Assembly (NCBI GenBank): GCA_946415755.1
Contig: CAMKTS010000006.1
Location: 47,256 to 111,255, forward strand
Direction of reading: 5' to 3'
DNA from: an uncultured Prevotella sp.
Lineage (GTDB): Bacteria; Bacteroidota; Bacteroidia; Bacteroidales; Bacteroidaceae
DNA length: 64,000 nucleotides
Shown here: piece by piece, positions 40,513 through 50,116 of the stretch
Position numbering within the stretch: the stretch's first letter is position 1
Layout of the letters: each line of letters begins with the position of its first letter
Position numbers and translations under genes: made by a program
Notes under the pieces: generated by a model
Seen by the model: the letters and a program-made list of their open reading frames with translations, nothing else
What the model was told of the DNA's origin: nothing
Database searches by the model: none

Positions 40513-41823
40513 TTATTCTGATTCCTTAAAGGCTTGTTCCTGCGCCTCGTAGCGCGCCAGCTTTTCCGTATAGTACTGCCTCAGGTCTTCCCATCGGTAG
40601 TAGGGATACTGCGTCGTGCTGACGGGCATCGTCACCTCCCTTTCGTTCAGCAGCGCCTTCACCAGTATGTCGCCCTGCCGTCCTTCTGTCGGCCGGTAGA
40701 ACACCAACTGTATGTTACATCCCATGGGGAAGATGTCATAGTTGCGCCACTGCTCGTCGAGCGTCTCCAGATTCTCGGTCACGAGACCGCAGTTGCCCAT
40801 TTCCAGCAGACAGGCCAGGGGCATCACGATCACCTCATGTCCGAAGCGCAGCACGGCCGCCGTATGCTGTGTGGTGTCGGCCACCTGTATGATGTCCTTC
40901 AGCAGGTTCTTCTGGCTGAAGGGCTGCACGCTGCCTCCCTGCGGTGCTGCGGCATAGTCCAGGTACCATCCCATGTTACGGATGCGCCACCAGGCATACA
41001 GCTCCTCGTCGGTAAAGATGTTGAGCAGCCCCAGCCCCGCCTCGTGGCTCTGCACGTTGGTAAGTACCTCAAACAGCTGCGACATCAGCTCCCTGCCGTC
41101 GATGCTGTCGGCAGCGTACTGGCGGTCGTTGAACAGCTGCGCCATCAGCCTGTCGGGCGATATCCGCTGTTCCCACTCCTTGGTCAGCTCGCGGCGCATC
41201 TGCCGTGTCTTCTTGCGCACATCCTTCAGCAGCGGCGTACTGGGCTGGTTCAGGTAATACTGCAGCGACTCGCTGGCATCGTTGTGGAATCGTGCCGTCG
41301 GATTGGCAGCAGCCAGCTCCTCACACTCGGCCACCATCGAGAGGATGCAGCGGATGACCACCGTCGACCGTGCGTCGATGGGCACCCCGGGAGCCTTGAA
41401 GATCTCCGGGAAGTGCTCTGCCATGCGCTTGCCGATGCCGTGGTGCTGCCTTTCGCCCACCGTTGACAGGTCGCCCAGCCGTTTGTACGACGTGGCATAC
41501 ACCTCCTCTACCTTTCGCAGCACGTCCTCTCCCAGTGCCGTCAGCTTGGCCTGTGTGCGTGCCTTCTCCATCGTGGCAATCGGCTTGGTAAAGCTCTGTT
41601 CGCTGATCAGCCAGCGTGCCCCGTGGCGTCCGTAGTGGTTCATCAGGTACGGTTCATACCCCTGTGGGCTTGGTGTCAGCGGCTTTGTAGCCGGGTTGTT
41701 GTCATAGTCCAGGTAGTTGCTGGCCGCCAGGAACTTGTTGGCCTTGATCTCTTCCAGTGCGGTCTGTGCCTTCACGCCCAGCGTCACGGCCACCGCCATC
41801 ATCATCAGTGTTATTCGTTTCAT
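40513..41823 (-). CDS. Histidine acid phosphatase / phytase-like enzyme
   Basis: 436 residues from MKRITLMMMAVAVTLGVKAQ (ATG 41821-41823), which gives a clean signal peptide; the longer frame from 41910 does not. The catalytic motif is R66-H67-G68-A69-R70 (MNHYGRHGARW). A second motif RFGHEVIVMPL near residue 320 is in the place of the usual HD/HAE proton-donor site, with Glu instead of Asp. The family dephosphorylates phytate or other phosphomonoesters in the periplasm or outside. A TACCTTTG -7 box is at 41862-41869. Confidence 0.85.
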   Translation of the reverse strand: MKRITLMMMAVAVTLGVKAQTALEEIKANKFLAASNYLDYDNNPATKPLTPSPQGYEPYLMNHYGRHGARWLISEQSFTKPIATMEKARTQAKLTALGEDVLRKVEEVYATSYKRLGDLSTVGERQHHGIGKRMAEHFPEIFKAPGVPIDARSTVVIRCILSMVAECEELAAANPTARFHNDASESLQYYLNQPSTPLLKDVRKKTRQMRRELTKEWEQRISPDRLMAQLFNDRQYAADSIDGRELMSQLFEVLTNVQSHEAGLGLLNIFTDEELYAWWRIRNMGWYLDYAAAPQGGSVQPFSQKNLLKDIIQVADTTQHTAAVLRFGHEVIVMPLACLLEMGNCGLVTENLETLDEQWRNYDIFPMGCNIQLVFYRPTEGRQGDILVKALLNEREVTMPVSTTQYPYYRWEDLRQYYTEKLARYEAQEQAFKESE

Positions 41824-41861
41824 AGCAATATTGTTTTTCGTAAGTTTTCCTGTAGGGACTC

Positions 41862-41869
41862 CAAAGGTA
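41862..41869 (-). promoter_or_regulatory. -7 element for the histidine phosphatase gene
   Basis: TACCTTTG on the minus strand, 39 bases before the ATG. Confidence 0.55.
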
Positions 41870-41929
41870 CGAAAAAGTAACCGAAAAGCATTCCAATACC
41901 CACTGAACATTAGAATAGTTTAACAAAAT

Positions 41930-41964
41930 GAAAAAGAGTCTGGATCTTCACAGACCCAGACTCT
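41930..41964 (-). terminator. Terminator of the xus-xyn10C operon
   Basis: AGAGTCTGG / CCAGACTCT stem with a 12-base loop and, on the minus strand, a TTTTT tract. It lies 45 bases after the xyn10C stop. Confidence 0.88.
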
Positions 41965-42008
41965 CCACACATGTAAAGTTCTAAAAATTACCCAATGGGG
42001 GTAATGGC

Positions 42009-44261
42009 TTACTTACCGGCAAGACCGTCGGCAAAGCCGGCATAGGTGTGCTTGCGGTAGTAGTTCAGATCCCAGAGACCAGTGGGCTGGCCATTGCGCC
42101 ATCCGCTGTTGGCAGGACTGTCAGTGAGACACCACTGGCAGATGCCCCACTGCTGGGCGGCAGGGATGATCTCCAGGTACTTGGAAACGACAAACTTGTA
42201 GAGCTCCTTCATCTGCAGGTGCTGCTCCTCGGTCATGTCGGCAGTCATCACGTCCTTGCCGGTGGCATCGACATAGCCCATGTCGAGCTCGGAGATACGG
42301 ACGTATCTGCCGGGCTTGGCCGTAGCCCATGCCTTCAGGAGGTTGAGCATGTTGACAATGGCGTTCTTCTTGCTCTCCTGAACGGTGGGGTTGGCATAGC
42401 ACGAGATGTGCATCTGCGAACCGATACCGTCGATCTTGGTGACACCGTCGGCCTCCCATCTGTCAATCCAGGCAATGAGGCTCTTCAGCTTGTTGTTCTG
42501 ATCCCAGTCGCTCTCCAGGTTGTAGTCGTTGATGAACAGCTTGACATCGTCGGGACCGTACTGACGGGCATACTTGGCTGCGATGCGGACGAAGTCCTCG
42601 TCACCCAGATAGTCCTGCCAGTAGAACTTGCCGGAAGGATTGTCGGCCGTGGCGGCATGCTGCAGGGCATAGACATTCTGTGCATCGGGATAGCCGCCCG
42701 ACACGGTCTCGTTGGCCAGATCCCAGGCATGGACCTTGCCATCGCAGGCTTCCATCATGGACTTGATCCAGCGCTCCATCTCGGCAGTAAGGATGTCCTT
42801 CTTCTCCTCGTCGGTGTAAGGACGGACATTGCCCTTCTCCACGATGTTCCACTCGATGTCGTCGAAGAAGTAGTCGTTGGCCTCTGCCAGCTCATTCAGG
42901 TTGAGGGCGATAGAGTACATGGGCTTATCGTCGGTACCGGCCTGTGAGGCATTGATGGTGCCCTCGACCTTGATTTCCTTCCACTCGGTGGTGAAGTTGA
43001 TATCACCAATCATAGAATAGAAGATGTAGTTGCTCGGCCTTTCATGTGCCTGTGTAGAGGCCTTGGCGGGCTTGGCAGCACGCACGCGCATCTTCACCTG
43101 GTACTTCTCGCCCTCTACCCAGCGATGATTCGGGGTATAGATCCAGAACTGGGTATCCCAGGCATTGGCGGGATTGTCGATGGCATGCACGACGATGCAG
43201 TGGTTGCCCGGCTCCGTCTCGTCCTCAACGATATGGGTAGAGAAGTTGCCGCCTACGCCCTCGATGGTGTAGTCGTTGGTCTCGGGGGTACCGTCCTTAC
43301 CTACGAAGTTGGTGATGTCGGTGCCTTCCATGTTGCCGTTCTTCACCTGGTTGATGTAGATGAAGTTCTCGGCAGCCTCCTTGGAGATGATCTTGGCACT
43401 GTAAATATGGTAGGTGCCTACATAGTCGCCCGACTGGAAGAGCACGAACTTGTCGGACACCGTCTCGGGACTGGAGAACTCGATCTCGATATCCTCCCTG
43501 TCGGTGGAGAAGTTGAAGGTGCCCTCCTTGACGGCATCGCTCCATCCGCCTACCTTGAAGCGCATGGTGCCGTTGTGGTCGCCCTGCATATTGATGACGA
43601 GCTTATACTCCTTGCCCTTCTCGACGGTCAGACCGGAAGCTACCATATACTGCACGTCCCAGAAGTTGGCCGTAGGCTCGGTGCTGGTCATGGTCAACGC
43701 ACCGTCGAACGACATGCGGGCCTCGGCATCGCCAGAGCGCCATCCCGTAGTGAAGCCTGTGGCGGTGGTGAAGTCGTTGTCGACAACGACCTTCTCGACT
43801 ACTCCTGACGTAGGAGGCAACTCCTCGCCCTTGATGATAGAGGCAGGATATTCTCCCTGCTGCTCGTGCCATACCAGCGTATGACCATAGACGCTGACAC
43901 CGGCATCGACGGCATTGTTGACAAAGTTGGTGACCGTAGACAGGTCGATGACACCCGTCTTGGTGACACAGGAGCCGTACTTCATCTCATTACCGGCAAC
44001 AACCTCGTTGAAGTTGGAAACGATCATGGCATAGGCCAGCTCCTTCCTGTTGAAGTCGGTGGCTGCCAGGGCACCTCCCAGCTTGAAGCCGGGAGAGGTG
44101 CTCCGATTGACGTAATTTTTCAGTTCAGCATAGTTGTTCAGATACTCATACTTTTGACCACCCTCAGGAGCAGCCGTCTGGAACGGCTCGAACTTGTCTT
44201 CGGCACAGGAGGCCAACGACAGGACAGCAGCCGCTATGATGAATAACTTATTATGTTTCAT
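42009..44261 (-). CDS. xyn10C: Outer-membrane GH10 endoxylanase with CBMs inserted in the catalytic domain
   Basis: 750-residue lipoprotein (lipid Cys at residue 19). The GH10 barrel is split: N-terminal part to about residue 145 (VYGHTLVWHEQ), then a ~330-residue insert (about 150-475) holding two CBM4_9-like beta-sandwiches (each with KYQVKMRVRA / GKEYKLVINMQGDHNG segments), then the rest of the barrel. Expected acid/base is E518 in WDLANE and nucleophile E658 in RISELDMGY. This layout is the one known for Prevotella Xyn10C, which cuts xylan at the cell surface. It is the last gene of the xus operon. Confidence 0.92.
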   Translation of the reverse strand: MKHNKLFIIAAAVLSLASCAEDKFEPFQTAAPEGGQKYEYLNNYAELKNYVNRSTSPGFKLGGALAATDFNRKELAYAMIVSNFNEVVAGNEMKYGSCVTKTGVIDLSTVTNFVNNAVDAGVSVYGHTLVWHEQQGEYPASIIKGEELPPTSGVVEKVVVDNDFTTATGFTTGWRSGDAEARMSFDGALTMTSTEPTANFWDVQYMVASGLTVEKGKEYKLVINMQGDHNGTMRFKVGGWSDAVKEGTFNFSTDREDIEIEFSSPETVSDKFVLFQSGDYVGTYHIYSAKIISKEAAENFIYINQVKNGNMEGTDITNFVGKDGTPETNDYTIEGVGGNFSTHIVEDETEPGNHCIVVHAIDNPANAWDTQFWIYTPNHRWVEGEKYQVKMRVRAAKPAKASTQAHERPSNYIFYSMIGDINFTTEWKEIKVEGTINASQAGTDDKPMYSIALNLNELAEANDYFFDDIEWNIVEKGNVRPYTDEEKKDILTAEMERWIKSMMEACDGKVHAWDLANETVSGGYPDAQNVYALQHAATADNPSGKFYWQDYLGDEDFVRIAAKYARQYGPDDVKLFINDYNLESDWDQNNKLKSLIAWIDRWEADGVTKIDGIGSQMHISCYANPTVQESKKNAIVNMLNLLKAWATAKPGRYVRISELDMGYVDATGKDVMTADMTEEQHLQMKELYKFVVSKYLEIIPAAQQWGICQWCLTDSPANSGWRNGQPTGLWDLNYYRKHTYAGFADGLAGK

Positions 44262-44281
44262 AATATCTACAGTTTAATCTG

Positions 44282-45346
44282 TTAATTCTTATAATAGGTA
44301 GTGAACTCCTCCTTGACAATGCCGCGCTGCTGCCAGATGAGGATATCCTTCGTAGTAACGCTTACGCCACCGCCAAAGTCGATCGTATAATCCAGATAGA
44401 GTCCGTCACGGTCTTTGTCGCCCCAAGCCTTCTTCTCGCTCTTATACTTGTAAGAGCCAGAGCCTGTGGCCGTGACACCGGCAGTCCTGCTGGCGATGGA
44501 GACGACTTGGTCGTCGTTGCCGAACGTGATCTCAAGCTCGCAAGTCCTCATGTCGGCCACGTCAGGATTGGCATCCACGTCGATGGTCACGGGATAGATG
44601 ATCTTGTTGAGGGCCAGCGTCTTGATGTCGCTCTTCACCTCCATGTCCTTAGGCTCGGCAGTCTTTGCGCGAGTAACGGTAGTGGTGGTGCCGCCCTTGG
44701 TGATACGGTCTTCACCATAGCGCAGGTACTTGGCATCGTACTTGCAGATATACTTCACGCAATACAGCGTGTAGTCCTGCGGAGCCACCTTCCAGTGGAC
44801 GGGGTTGGTACGGATGGGGGCAGCAGCAAACTCATCCCAGGGAGTACCCGAGAGGATGCGGTCGGCACCCACCTGACCGGTAATCACCACAGGAATCACG
44901 TAGTTGACCTCCAGGGCCTTGGGGTCTTGGAAGAACTTGTCGGTGAGCTGAACCTCTACGGCACCACGGAAGCCGGTGTAGGTCATGGTGTTGCTCGACA
45001 GCGTATAGTAGTCGGAGGGCATGGGCAGCACCGGCTGCGTGTAAGACTGGTCGAAATAGAGGTTGTTGCACAACGTATTGTCGACAACAATGCTCAACGT
45101 AACAGCCCTGCTACCATAGCTGCCGCCCTGCGTAGCCTGGATCTGGCACTTATGGGCGTTGTCGAGCGTCGTATCATACTTGTCCTCACCCATCACCAGT
45201 GTACGCACCGGAGTCTGGTTGGCGAAATATACCGATACGCCACCCTCGTAGTCGGGGAACTCGTTGTCGCCATTCTTACAGCCTGTCAGCAACACTGCTG
45301 CTGTCAGCAGGCCAAATGCATATAATGTTTTCATTTTCATAATCAC
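44282..45346 (-). CDS. xusE: XusE-like DUF1735/DUF5627 lipoprotein
   Basis: 354 residues; the start could be 45346, 45340 or 45334 (MIMKMKTLYA...). Lipobox LTGC near residue 22. The N-terminal DUF1735 domain (VSVYFANQTPVRTLVMGEDK) is followed by a DUF5627-like C-terminus (GDKDRDGLYLDYTIDFGGGV). It is a surface-exposed glycan-binding lipoprotein candidate that sits between the second SusD-like gene and the GH10 gene, as XusE does in Prevotella. Its ligand is inferred from context. Confidence 0.82.
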   Translation of the reverse strand: MIMKMKTLYAFGLLTAAVLLTGCKNGDNEFPDYEGGVSVYFANQTPVRTLVMGEDKYDTTLDNAHKCQIQATQGGSYGSRAVTLSIVVDNTLCNNLYFDQSYTQPVLPMPSDYYTLSSNTMTYTGFRGAVEVQLTDKFFQDPKALEVNYVIPVVITGQVGADRILSGTPWDEFAAAPIRTNPVHWKVAPQDYTLYCVKYICKYDAKYLRYGEDRITKGGTTTTVTRAKTAEPKDMEVKSDIKTLALNKIIYPVTIDVDANPDVADMRTCELEITFGNDDQVVSIASRTAGVTATGSGSYKYKSEKKAWGDKDRDGLYLDYTIDFGGGVSVTTKDILIWQQRGIVKEEFTTYYKN

Positions 45347-45376
45347 GTTTTATTTTAGAATTTTACATTGTTGTCT

Positions 45377-47179
45377 TTACCAGCCCCTGTTCTGCTTCAG
45401 CGCGTCATACTTACGGATCTCGCTGAAGGGAATCGGGCCATAATACATGTAGTCCTTATAGTTGCGGATTTCCACATTGGGCAGTACGGTGTAGGTCAGC
45501 GTACCATCGGCCAGCTTGTCAATCTCCATGCCGCGAACGGTTTCGTTGAGCTTGGGAAGCGTGACCATCCAGCGGCGCAGGTCGAAGAAGCGGTGGTTCT
45601 CGAAGCAGAGTTCCAGACGGCGCTCGTTGCGAATCAGCTCTTCCATCTTAGACTGGCTCTGGGCGCACTCTTCCAGATAGGGGTCGGTAGCACCACCCAC
45701 ACCAGCACGCTGGCGAATGGCCTTGATGACATCGTAGGCAGAGTAGGCATGTGTGCCTCCGTTCTTCGGTCCCCAGGCTGCGTTGGCAGCCTCGGCATAG
45801 TCGAGGAACAGCTCGGTGTAGCGGATGTACGGCGTGTAGTGATACTTACCCGTTACGCTGCTGGGATTGAGGTTGACATCGCTGCGCAGCCACTTGCGGA
45901 GATAGTAACCGGTACGGGTAGAAGAACCGTTATCCTTGTTGATGACGTCGCGGGTGGTACCATAGAGACCGGTCACCACGGTAGTGTTACCCATCTGACC
46001 CTCGTTATAAAGGATGTTGGCAGCCAGACGCGGGTCACGGCCAGCGTAAGGATCCTGGGCATTGTAGCCGCTGTTGGGATGGTCGATGGGATAGCCGTTG
46101 GCCATCGGGAAGGCATCCACCAGGTTCTGCGTGGGATTGCAGCGTCCCTTGCCGTACATGGACGGGGGGAAGTGGTCGTCTTCCAGATTGTGGTCGTTAG
46201 AACCGCCACGGCCGGCACGCCACATGATCTCATCGGGGTTCTGACCGGCCTTCAGGTTGTCAATGCCCGAATTGTCGGCAAACCACTTATAACCGTCTGC
46301 CGACACACCGGCCACACCATTGATACGGTCGAGGGCAACGGCCAGCAGGTTGGCGGCATCAGCCACGGTGACACCAGAGTTGGCGGCGTATGCGCTACTG
46401 GAGGCCAGGAAAGCCACCTGGGCACGGATGCCCTCCACGATACGGCCGTTGATCTTACCCTTCATGTGGTCGCCGAAGGCACGGTTGTAGTCGCTCATCG
46501 TAGCACCGATGGCCTTGTACTTGGCAGGTACGTCAGACTCGTTCTTGATGCTGCCGTCCTCGTACTGGAGCAACGAGAGGGCATTGGCAATATCGTTGTT
46601 AATCTGAGCGACACAGTCTCTGAACGTGCTACGCGGAATATTGAACGCTGCCTTATCCATCGTGGCATCCAGCGGAGTCAGGATGAGGGGAACACCCATC
46701 AGCTGTCCGTCATCGGTATAACCGGCATGAGCGCGTAACAGGTAGTAGTAGTTCAGCGCACGGAGTGCATAGCTCTCACCCAGGAAGTGATCCCTATACA
46801 TGGAACTCAGCACCTCGGACTCTGCCCACTTCACCTTGTCGCAGTTGGCAATCATGATGTTACAGTAGTTGATGGCATTGAAGCGGTCGCGCCACTGGTC
46901 GATGGGGTTATTCTCGGCAGCCCAGGAACCTGTAGCCATGCGAAGATAGTTACTCGTCAGTTCGTTAGTGACCGCATCATCGGTAGCCAAGTCACTCTGA
47001 GGAGCCGTCTGGTAGGGCAGCAGGATATAGGCGTTGGCCAGAATACCCTGTGCAAACGAAGGCTCGCTCCACATCGACTCTAACTGACGATGGTTCTCGG
47101 TAGCCGGTTCAAACAAGTCGTCGCAGCCGGTAAGAACAGTCGATGCCGCTAATATGGAAATATAAAATATCTTTTTCAT
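45377..47179 (-). CDS. xusD: SusD-like xylo-oligosaccharide-binding lipoprotein
   Basis: 600-residue SusD/RagB protein: lipobox STVLTGC (Cys19), TPR-rich N-terminal half (AINYCNIMIANCDKVKWAES, YALRALNYYYLLRAHAGYTD) and the C-terminal RagB part (ELIRNERRLELCFENHRFFD, LRRW). It acts as the lid on the paired SusC-like transporter encoded just upstream (12-base gap). Confidence 0.92.
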   Translation of the reverse strand: MKKIFYISILAASTVLTGCDDLFEPATENHRQLESMWSEPSFAQGILANAYILLPYQTAPQSDLATDDAVTNELTSNYLRMATGSWAAENNPIDQWRDRFNAINYCNIMIANCDKVKWAESEVLSSMYRDHFLGESYALRALNYYYLLRAHAGYTDDGQLMGVPLILTPLDATMDKAAFNIPRSTFRDCVAQINNDIANALSLLQYEDGSIKNESDVPAKYKAIGATMSDYNRAFGDHMKGKINGRIVEGIRAQVAFLASSSAYAANSGVTVADAANLLAVALDRINGVAGVSADGYKWFADNSGIDNLKAGQNPDEIMWRAGRGGSNDHNLEDDHFPPSMYGKGRCNPTQNLVDAFPMANGYPIDHPNSGYNAQDPYAGRDPRLAANILYNEGQMGNTTVVTGLYGTTRDVINKDNGSSTRTGYYLRKWLRSDVNLNPSSVTGKYHYTPYIRYTELFLDYAEAANAAWGPKNGGTHAYSAYDVIKAIRQRAGVGGATDPYLEECAQSQSKMEELIRNERRLELCFENHRFFDLRRWMVTLPKLNETVRGMEIDKLADGTLTYTVLPNVEIRNYKDYMYYGPIPFSEIRKYDALKQNRGW

Positions 47180-47191
47180 TGTGTTCGCTGT

Positions 47192-50092
47192 TTAGAATGA
47201 CACTTTTACACCTAAATTATAGAAGCGAGTCTGAGGCGCACTGCCCACGTTCAGCTCCAGCAGCTCTCTCTCCTTGGCAATCGTCAGCAGGTTAGAACCA
47301 CTCACGTAGGCAGAGAGGCCACGGATAATGGTGCGCTGGAACCACTTCTGCGGGAAGTCGTAGGAGAGCTGAACCTTGGCCAGACGGAAGGCATCGGTAG
47401 AATAGAGCCAGAAGTCGGACGTCGTGTTGTTGTTGGCACCACTCTGTGTGGTCAGACGAGGATAGGCGGCATTGGGGTTGGCCAGACCAATGAACTCGCC
47501 ATTGGCATCGTAGGCATACTGCACGCGGTCGCGAACAACGGCAGAATACTTATCCTCACCAGAAATCCAATAGTAGCTCTTCATATTGTCATTGCCAGAC
47601 TTGGTACCGATATTACCCTTGACAGCCTTGGCACCAAAGCCACCGGTGCCGAGGATGAAGAGCGTGAAGCCCTTGTACTTGGCAGTCAGGTTGATACCCA
47701 TCGTGAAGGGATTGCCATACCAGCCACCCTTGGCAAGGTTGACCTGGTCTTTCTCGTCTACCAGACCGTCGCCGTTCTGATCCTTGTACTTCAGGTCGCC
47801 CGGACGGATGTTACCACTCAGCTTCGACTGGTTGGGCACGCCATCAGCAAAACCGGCAATATTGCCATCGGCATCCCACTTGAAGTCCTTCTTGTCGAAG
47901 TAACCCAGGCACTCATAGCCCCAGATAGCATCCAGGGGCTTGCCCTCACGGTGCTGATAGGCATCCACATAGTTGATATCGTCACGCTTGGTGGCCTTAG
48001 TAGTATAGTAGGTACCCGTCAGACCAGCCTGCAGTTCCACCTGGCCAATCTTCTTGTTGAAGTTGATGGCGAAGTCGAAACCTGTGCGGCTGTCATCATT
48101 GTAGTTGATATTCGGCAGGAAGGTTGCCTCAGGATAGTAGGTGAAGAAGTAGCTGGGGTAGGAACCGTCGGCACGGATGATACCACCCTCCTTCTTGCTG
48201 TGGAAGAACGAGGCATCTAGGGTAATCATCTTCTTGAACAGCGAAGCCTTCAGGTTCACCGAGAACTCCTTACGCTTGAGGAAGGTAAGATCCTCGTTCC
48301 AGCCGCGCTTCACGTTGACCGACTGGATAGACTGTCCGTCGTACCAGCCCCACCATGCGCCATCCTGCGTATAGTAGCCCTTGTACATGTAATAGTCATC
48401 GATACCCAGGTCGGTATTCAGCACACTGTAGCTGGCACTGAGCATCAGGTCGTCGAAGATGCCGCCCTCGAGGAACTTCTCACGGGCCAGGTTCCAACCG
48501 AGCGAGAACGACGGTGAGAAGGCCTCACGGTGTCCTTCTGCCAGACGGGAAGAGTGAACGACAGCAGCCGAGAAGTTGGCGAAATACTTGTGGTTGTAGT
48601 TATAAGCCAGCATCAGGCCAAGGTTGGCATTGCTCTTCTTGTGGTACTCACCGGAGTTGGTCAGCTGGAAACCGTTGACAACGAACTTGGCATCCACGTT
48701 GTGAACATCCTTGAAAGTACGAACATAGTCGAAGTGGGCATTGAAGCTCATCACCTGATTGTCGGTAGAGCCGCTGACGTTCTGTACGCCAGAGTGCTTA
48801 TCCTCGTTGAACTTGGTAAGAGCCACAATCTTGTCCTCGCCATTGTAGTTGCTCCAAGTGGGTGACCAGGTGGCAAACTCATCCTTGAACGAGGTGCTGT
48901 ACGACGTTGAATAGTCGACAGAGAACTGCGTGTGCAGCGACAAGCCCTTCAGCAGACCGCTCAAGTCGAAGTTGATACCGGCATCAAACTGGAACTGACG
49001 GCTGGTGTACTTGTTGGAACCAGCAGCATAATACTGGGCGAAGACATTGGAACGGTCGGCCTGAGTAGCGGCGAGGAAACTGCCGTCGTACAGGGTGGTC
49101 GTTGCCAGCATGTCCTGGGCAGCAATAGCATTGACGTCAAGATAGCTTGCAGGAATCAGCGGGGCCACACGGTTGGGTCGCAGACTGGTAGCCTTCTCCC
49201 AATAGTTGTCGCCCACGGGACTCTTGGAATCGTAGAACGAGACGTTGGCATTGACAAAAGCAGAGATGATGTCGTTCAGACGGAGGTCTACATTACCACG
49301 GACGTTGAAACGCTGGGTAAAGTTATTCTCAGCCTCGCCAAACTTCAGATAGTCGCCAGTACGGTAGTAACCGATATTGGTATAGAACTTGGCGAAGTGA
49401 CCACCACCGCTGATCTCGGCAGTTGCCTCGGTACGGTTGCGCGTCTTCTTCACATAGTCTGAAGAATAGAAGTCTACGTTCGGATAGCGGTAAGGATTCT
49501 GGCCGCTACCATAATTATAGATGTCCTGGGCAGAATACAAGGGCGACAGACCATCGTTTCTGCGGGCTTCATTGTAGAGCGTCATGTACTCAGCAGAGCT
49601 CAGATACTCAGGATAGCTCTTGGCAACATCCCAGCCAGTATTGATACGGACATCAATTCGCAGGGGCGACTCCTGACCACGCTTGGTAGTAATCAGCACC
49701 ACACCATTGGCGGCACGGCTACCATAGAGCACGATGGCCTGGGCACCCTTCAGGAAGGAGATTTGCTCAATCTCATCGGGCTTCACATTGTTGATGTCAC
49801 GAGGTGTGCCATCGACCAGAACCAGATAGTCCGTATATCCCCACAGAGAGTTACCGTTGAAACCACCGATGTATCCCTGCATATTGTCAAGGGCATAGGT
49901 GTTGTAGTTCTTCTCCGTGAGTTGTTTCACGTTCACGGTCGACACTCCACCCAGTGTCTCATTGGCCTGCTTGGCACCGAAAGCTACAGGAACCAGCTCG
50001 GATGCCACGGAGTCTGCCTCCTCTTGTGCAGACACCTGCAGCGTGGTTGCTGCAAAAGCGGCCAGTAATATCATTTTATGGTTATATTTCAT
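47192..50092 (-). CDS. xusC: SusC-like TonB-dependent transporter without carboxypeptidase-like domain
   Basis: 966 residues: signal peptide, then directly the plug (ETLGGVSTVNVKQLTEKNYN, LVLVDGTPRDINNVKPDEIE, NGVVLITTKRG) and a C-terminal beta-barrel ending in a Phe (RFYNLGVKVSF). The ~75-residue carboxypeptidase-D-regulatory-like domain found at the N-terminus of the first SusC-like protein (52116-55241) is absent, as in many second SusC copies. It imports xylo-oligosaccharides with TonB energy. Confidence 0.9.
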   Translation of the reverse strand: MKYNHKMILLAAFAATTLQVSAQEEADSVASELVPVAFGAKQANETLGGVSTVNVKQLTEKNYNTYALDNMQGYIGGFNGNSLWGYTDYLVLVDGTPRDINNVKPDEIEQISFLKGAQAIVLYGSRAANGVVLITTKRGQESPLRIDVRINTGWDVAKSYPEYLSSAEYMTLYNEARRNDGLSPLYSAQDIYNYGSGQNPYRYPNVDFYSSDYVKKTRNRTEATAEISGGGHFAKFYTNIGYYRTGDYLKFGEAENNFTQRFNVRGNVDLRLNDIISAFVNANVSFYDSKSPVGDNYWEKATSLRPNRVAPLIPASYLDVNAIAAQDMLATTTLYDGSFLAATQADRSNVFAQYYAAGSNKYTSRQFQFDAGINFDLSGLLKGLSLHTQFSVDYSTSYSTSFKDEFATWSPTWSNYNGEDKIVALTKFNEDKHSGVQNVSGSTDNQVMSFNAHFDYVRTFKDVHNVDAKFVVNGFQLTNSGEYHKKSNANLGLMLAYNYNHKYFANFSAAVVHSSRLAEGHREAFSPSFSLGWNLAREKFLEGGIFDDLMLSASYSVLNTDLGIDDYYMYKGYYTQDGAWWGWYDGQSIQSVNVKRGWNEDLTFLKRKEFSVNLKASLFKKMITLDASFFHSKKEGGIIRADGSYPSYFFTYYPEATFLPNINYNDDSRTGFDFAINFNKKIGQVELQAGLTGTYYTTKATKRDDINYVDAYQHREGKPLDAIWGYECLGYFDKKDFKWDADGNIAGFADGVPNQSKLSGNIRPGDLKYKDQNGDGLVDEKDQVNLAKGGWYGNPFTMGINLTAKYKGFTLFILGTGGFGAKAVKGNIGTKSGNDNMKSYYWISGEDKYSAVVRDRVQYAYDANGEFIGLANPNAAYPRLTTQSGANNNTTSDFWLYSTDAFRLAKVQLSYDFPQKWFQRTIIRGLSAYVSGSNLLTIAKERELLELNVGSAPQTRFYNLGVKVSF

Positions 50093-50116
50093 AATGCATG
50101 AATCGTTTAAAGATTA

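Noticed and set aside
41824..41910. Longer start for the histidine phosphatase
   Set aside because: The added residues would come before a good signal peptide and overlap the promoter.
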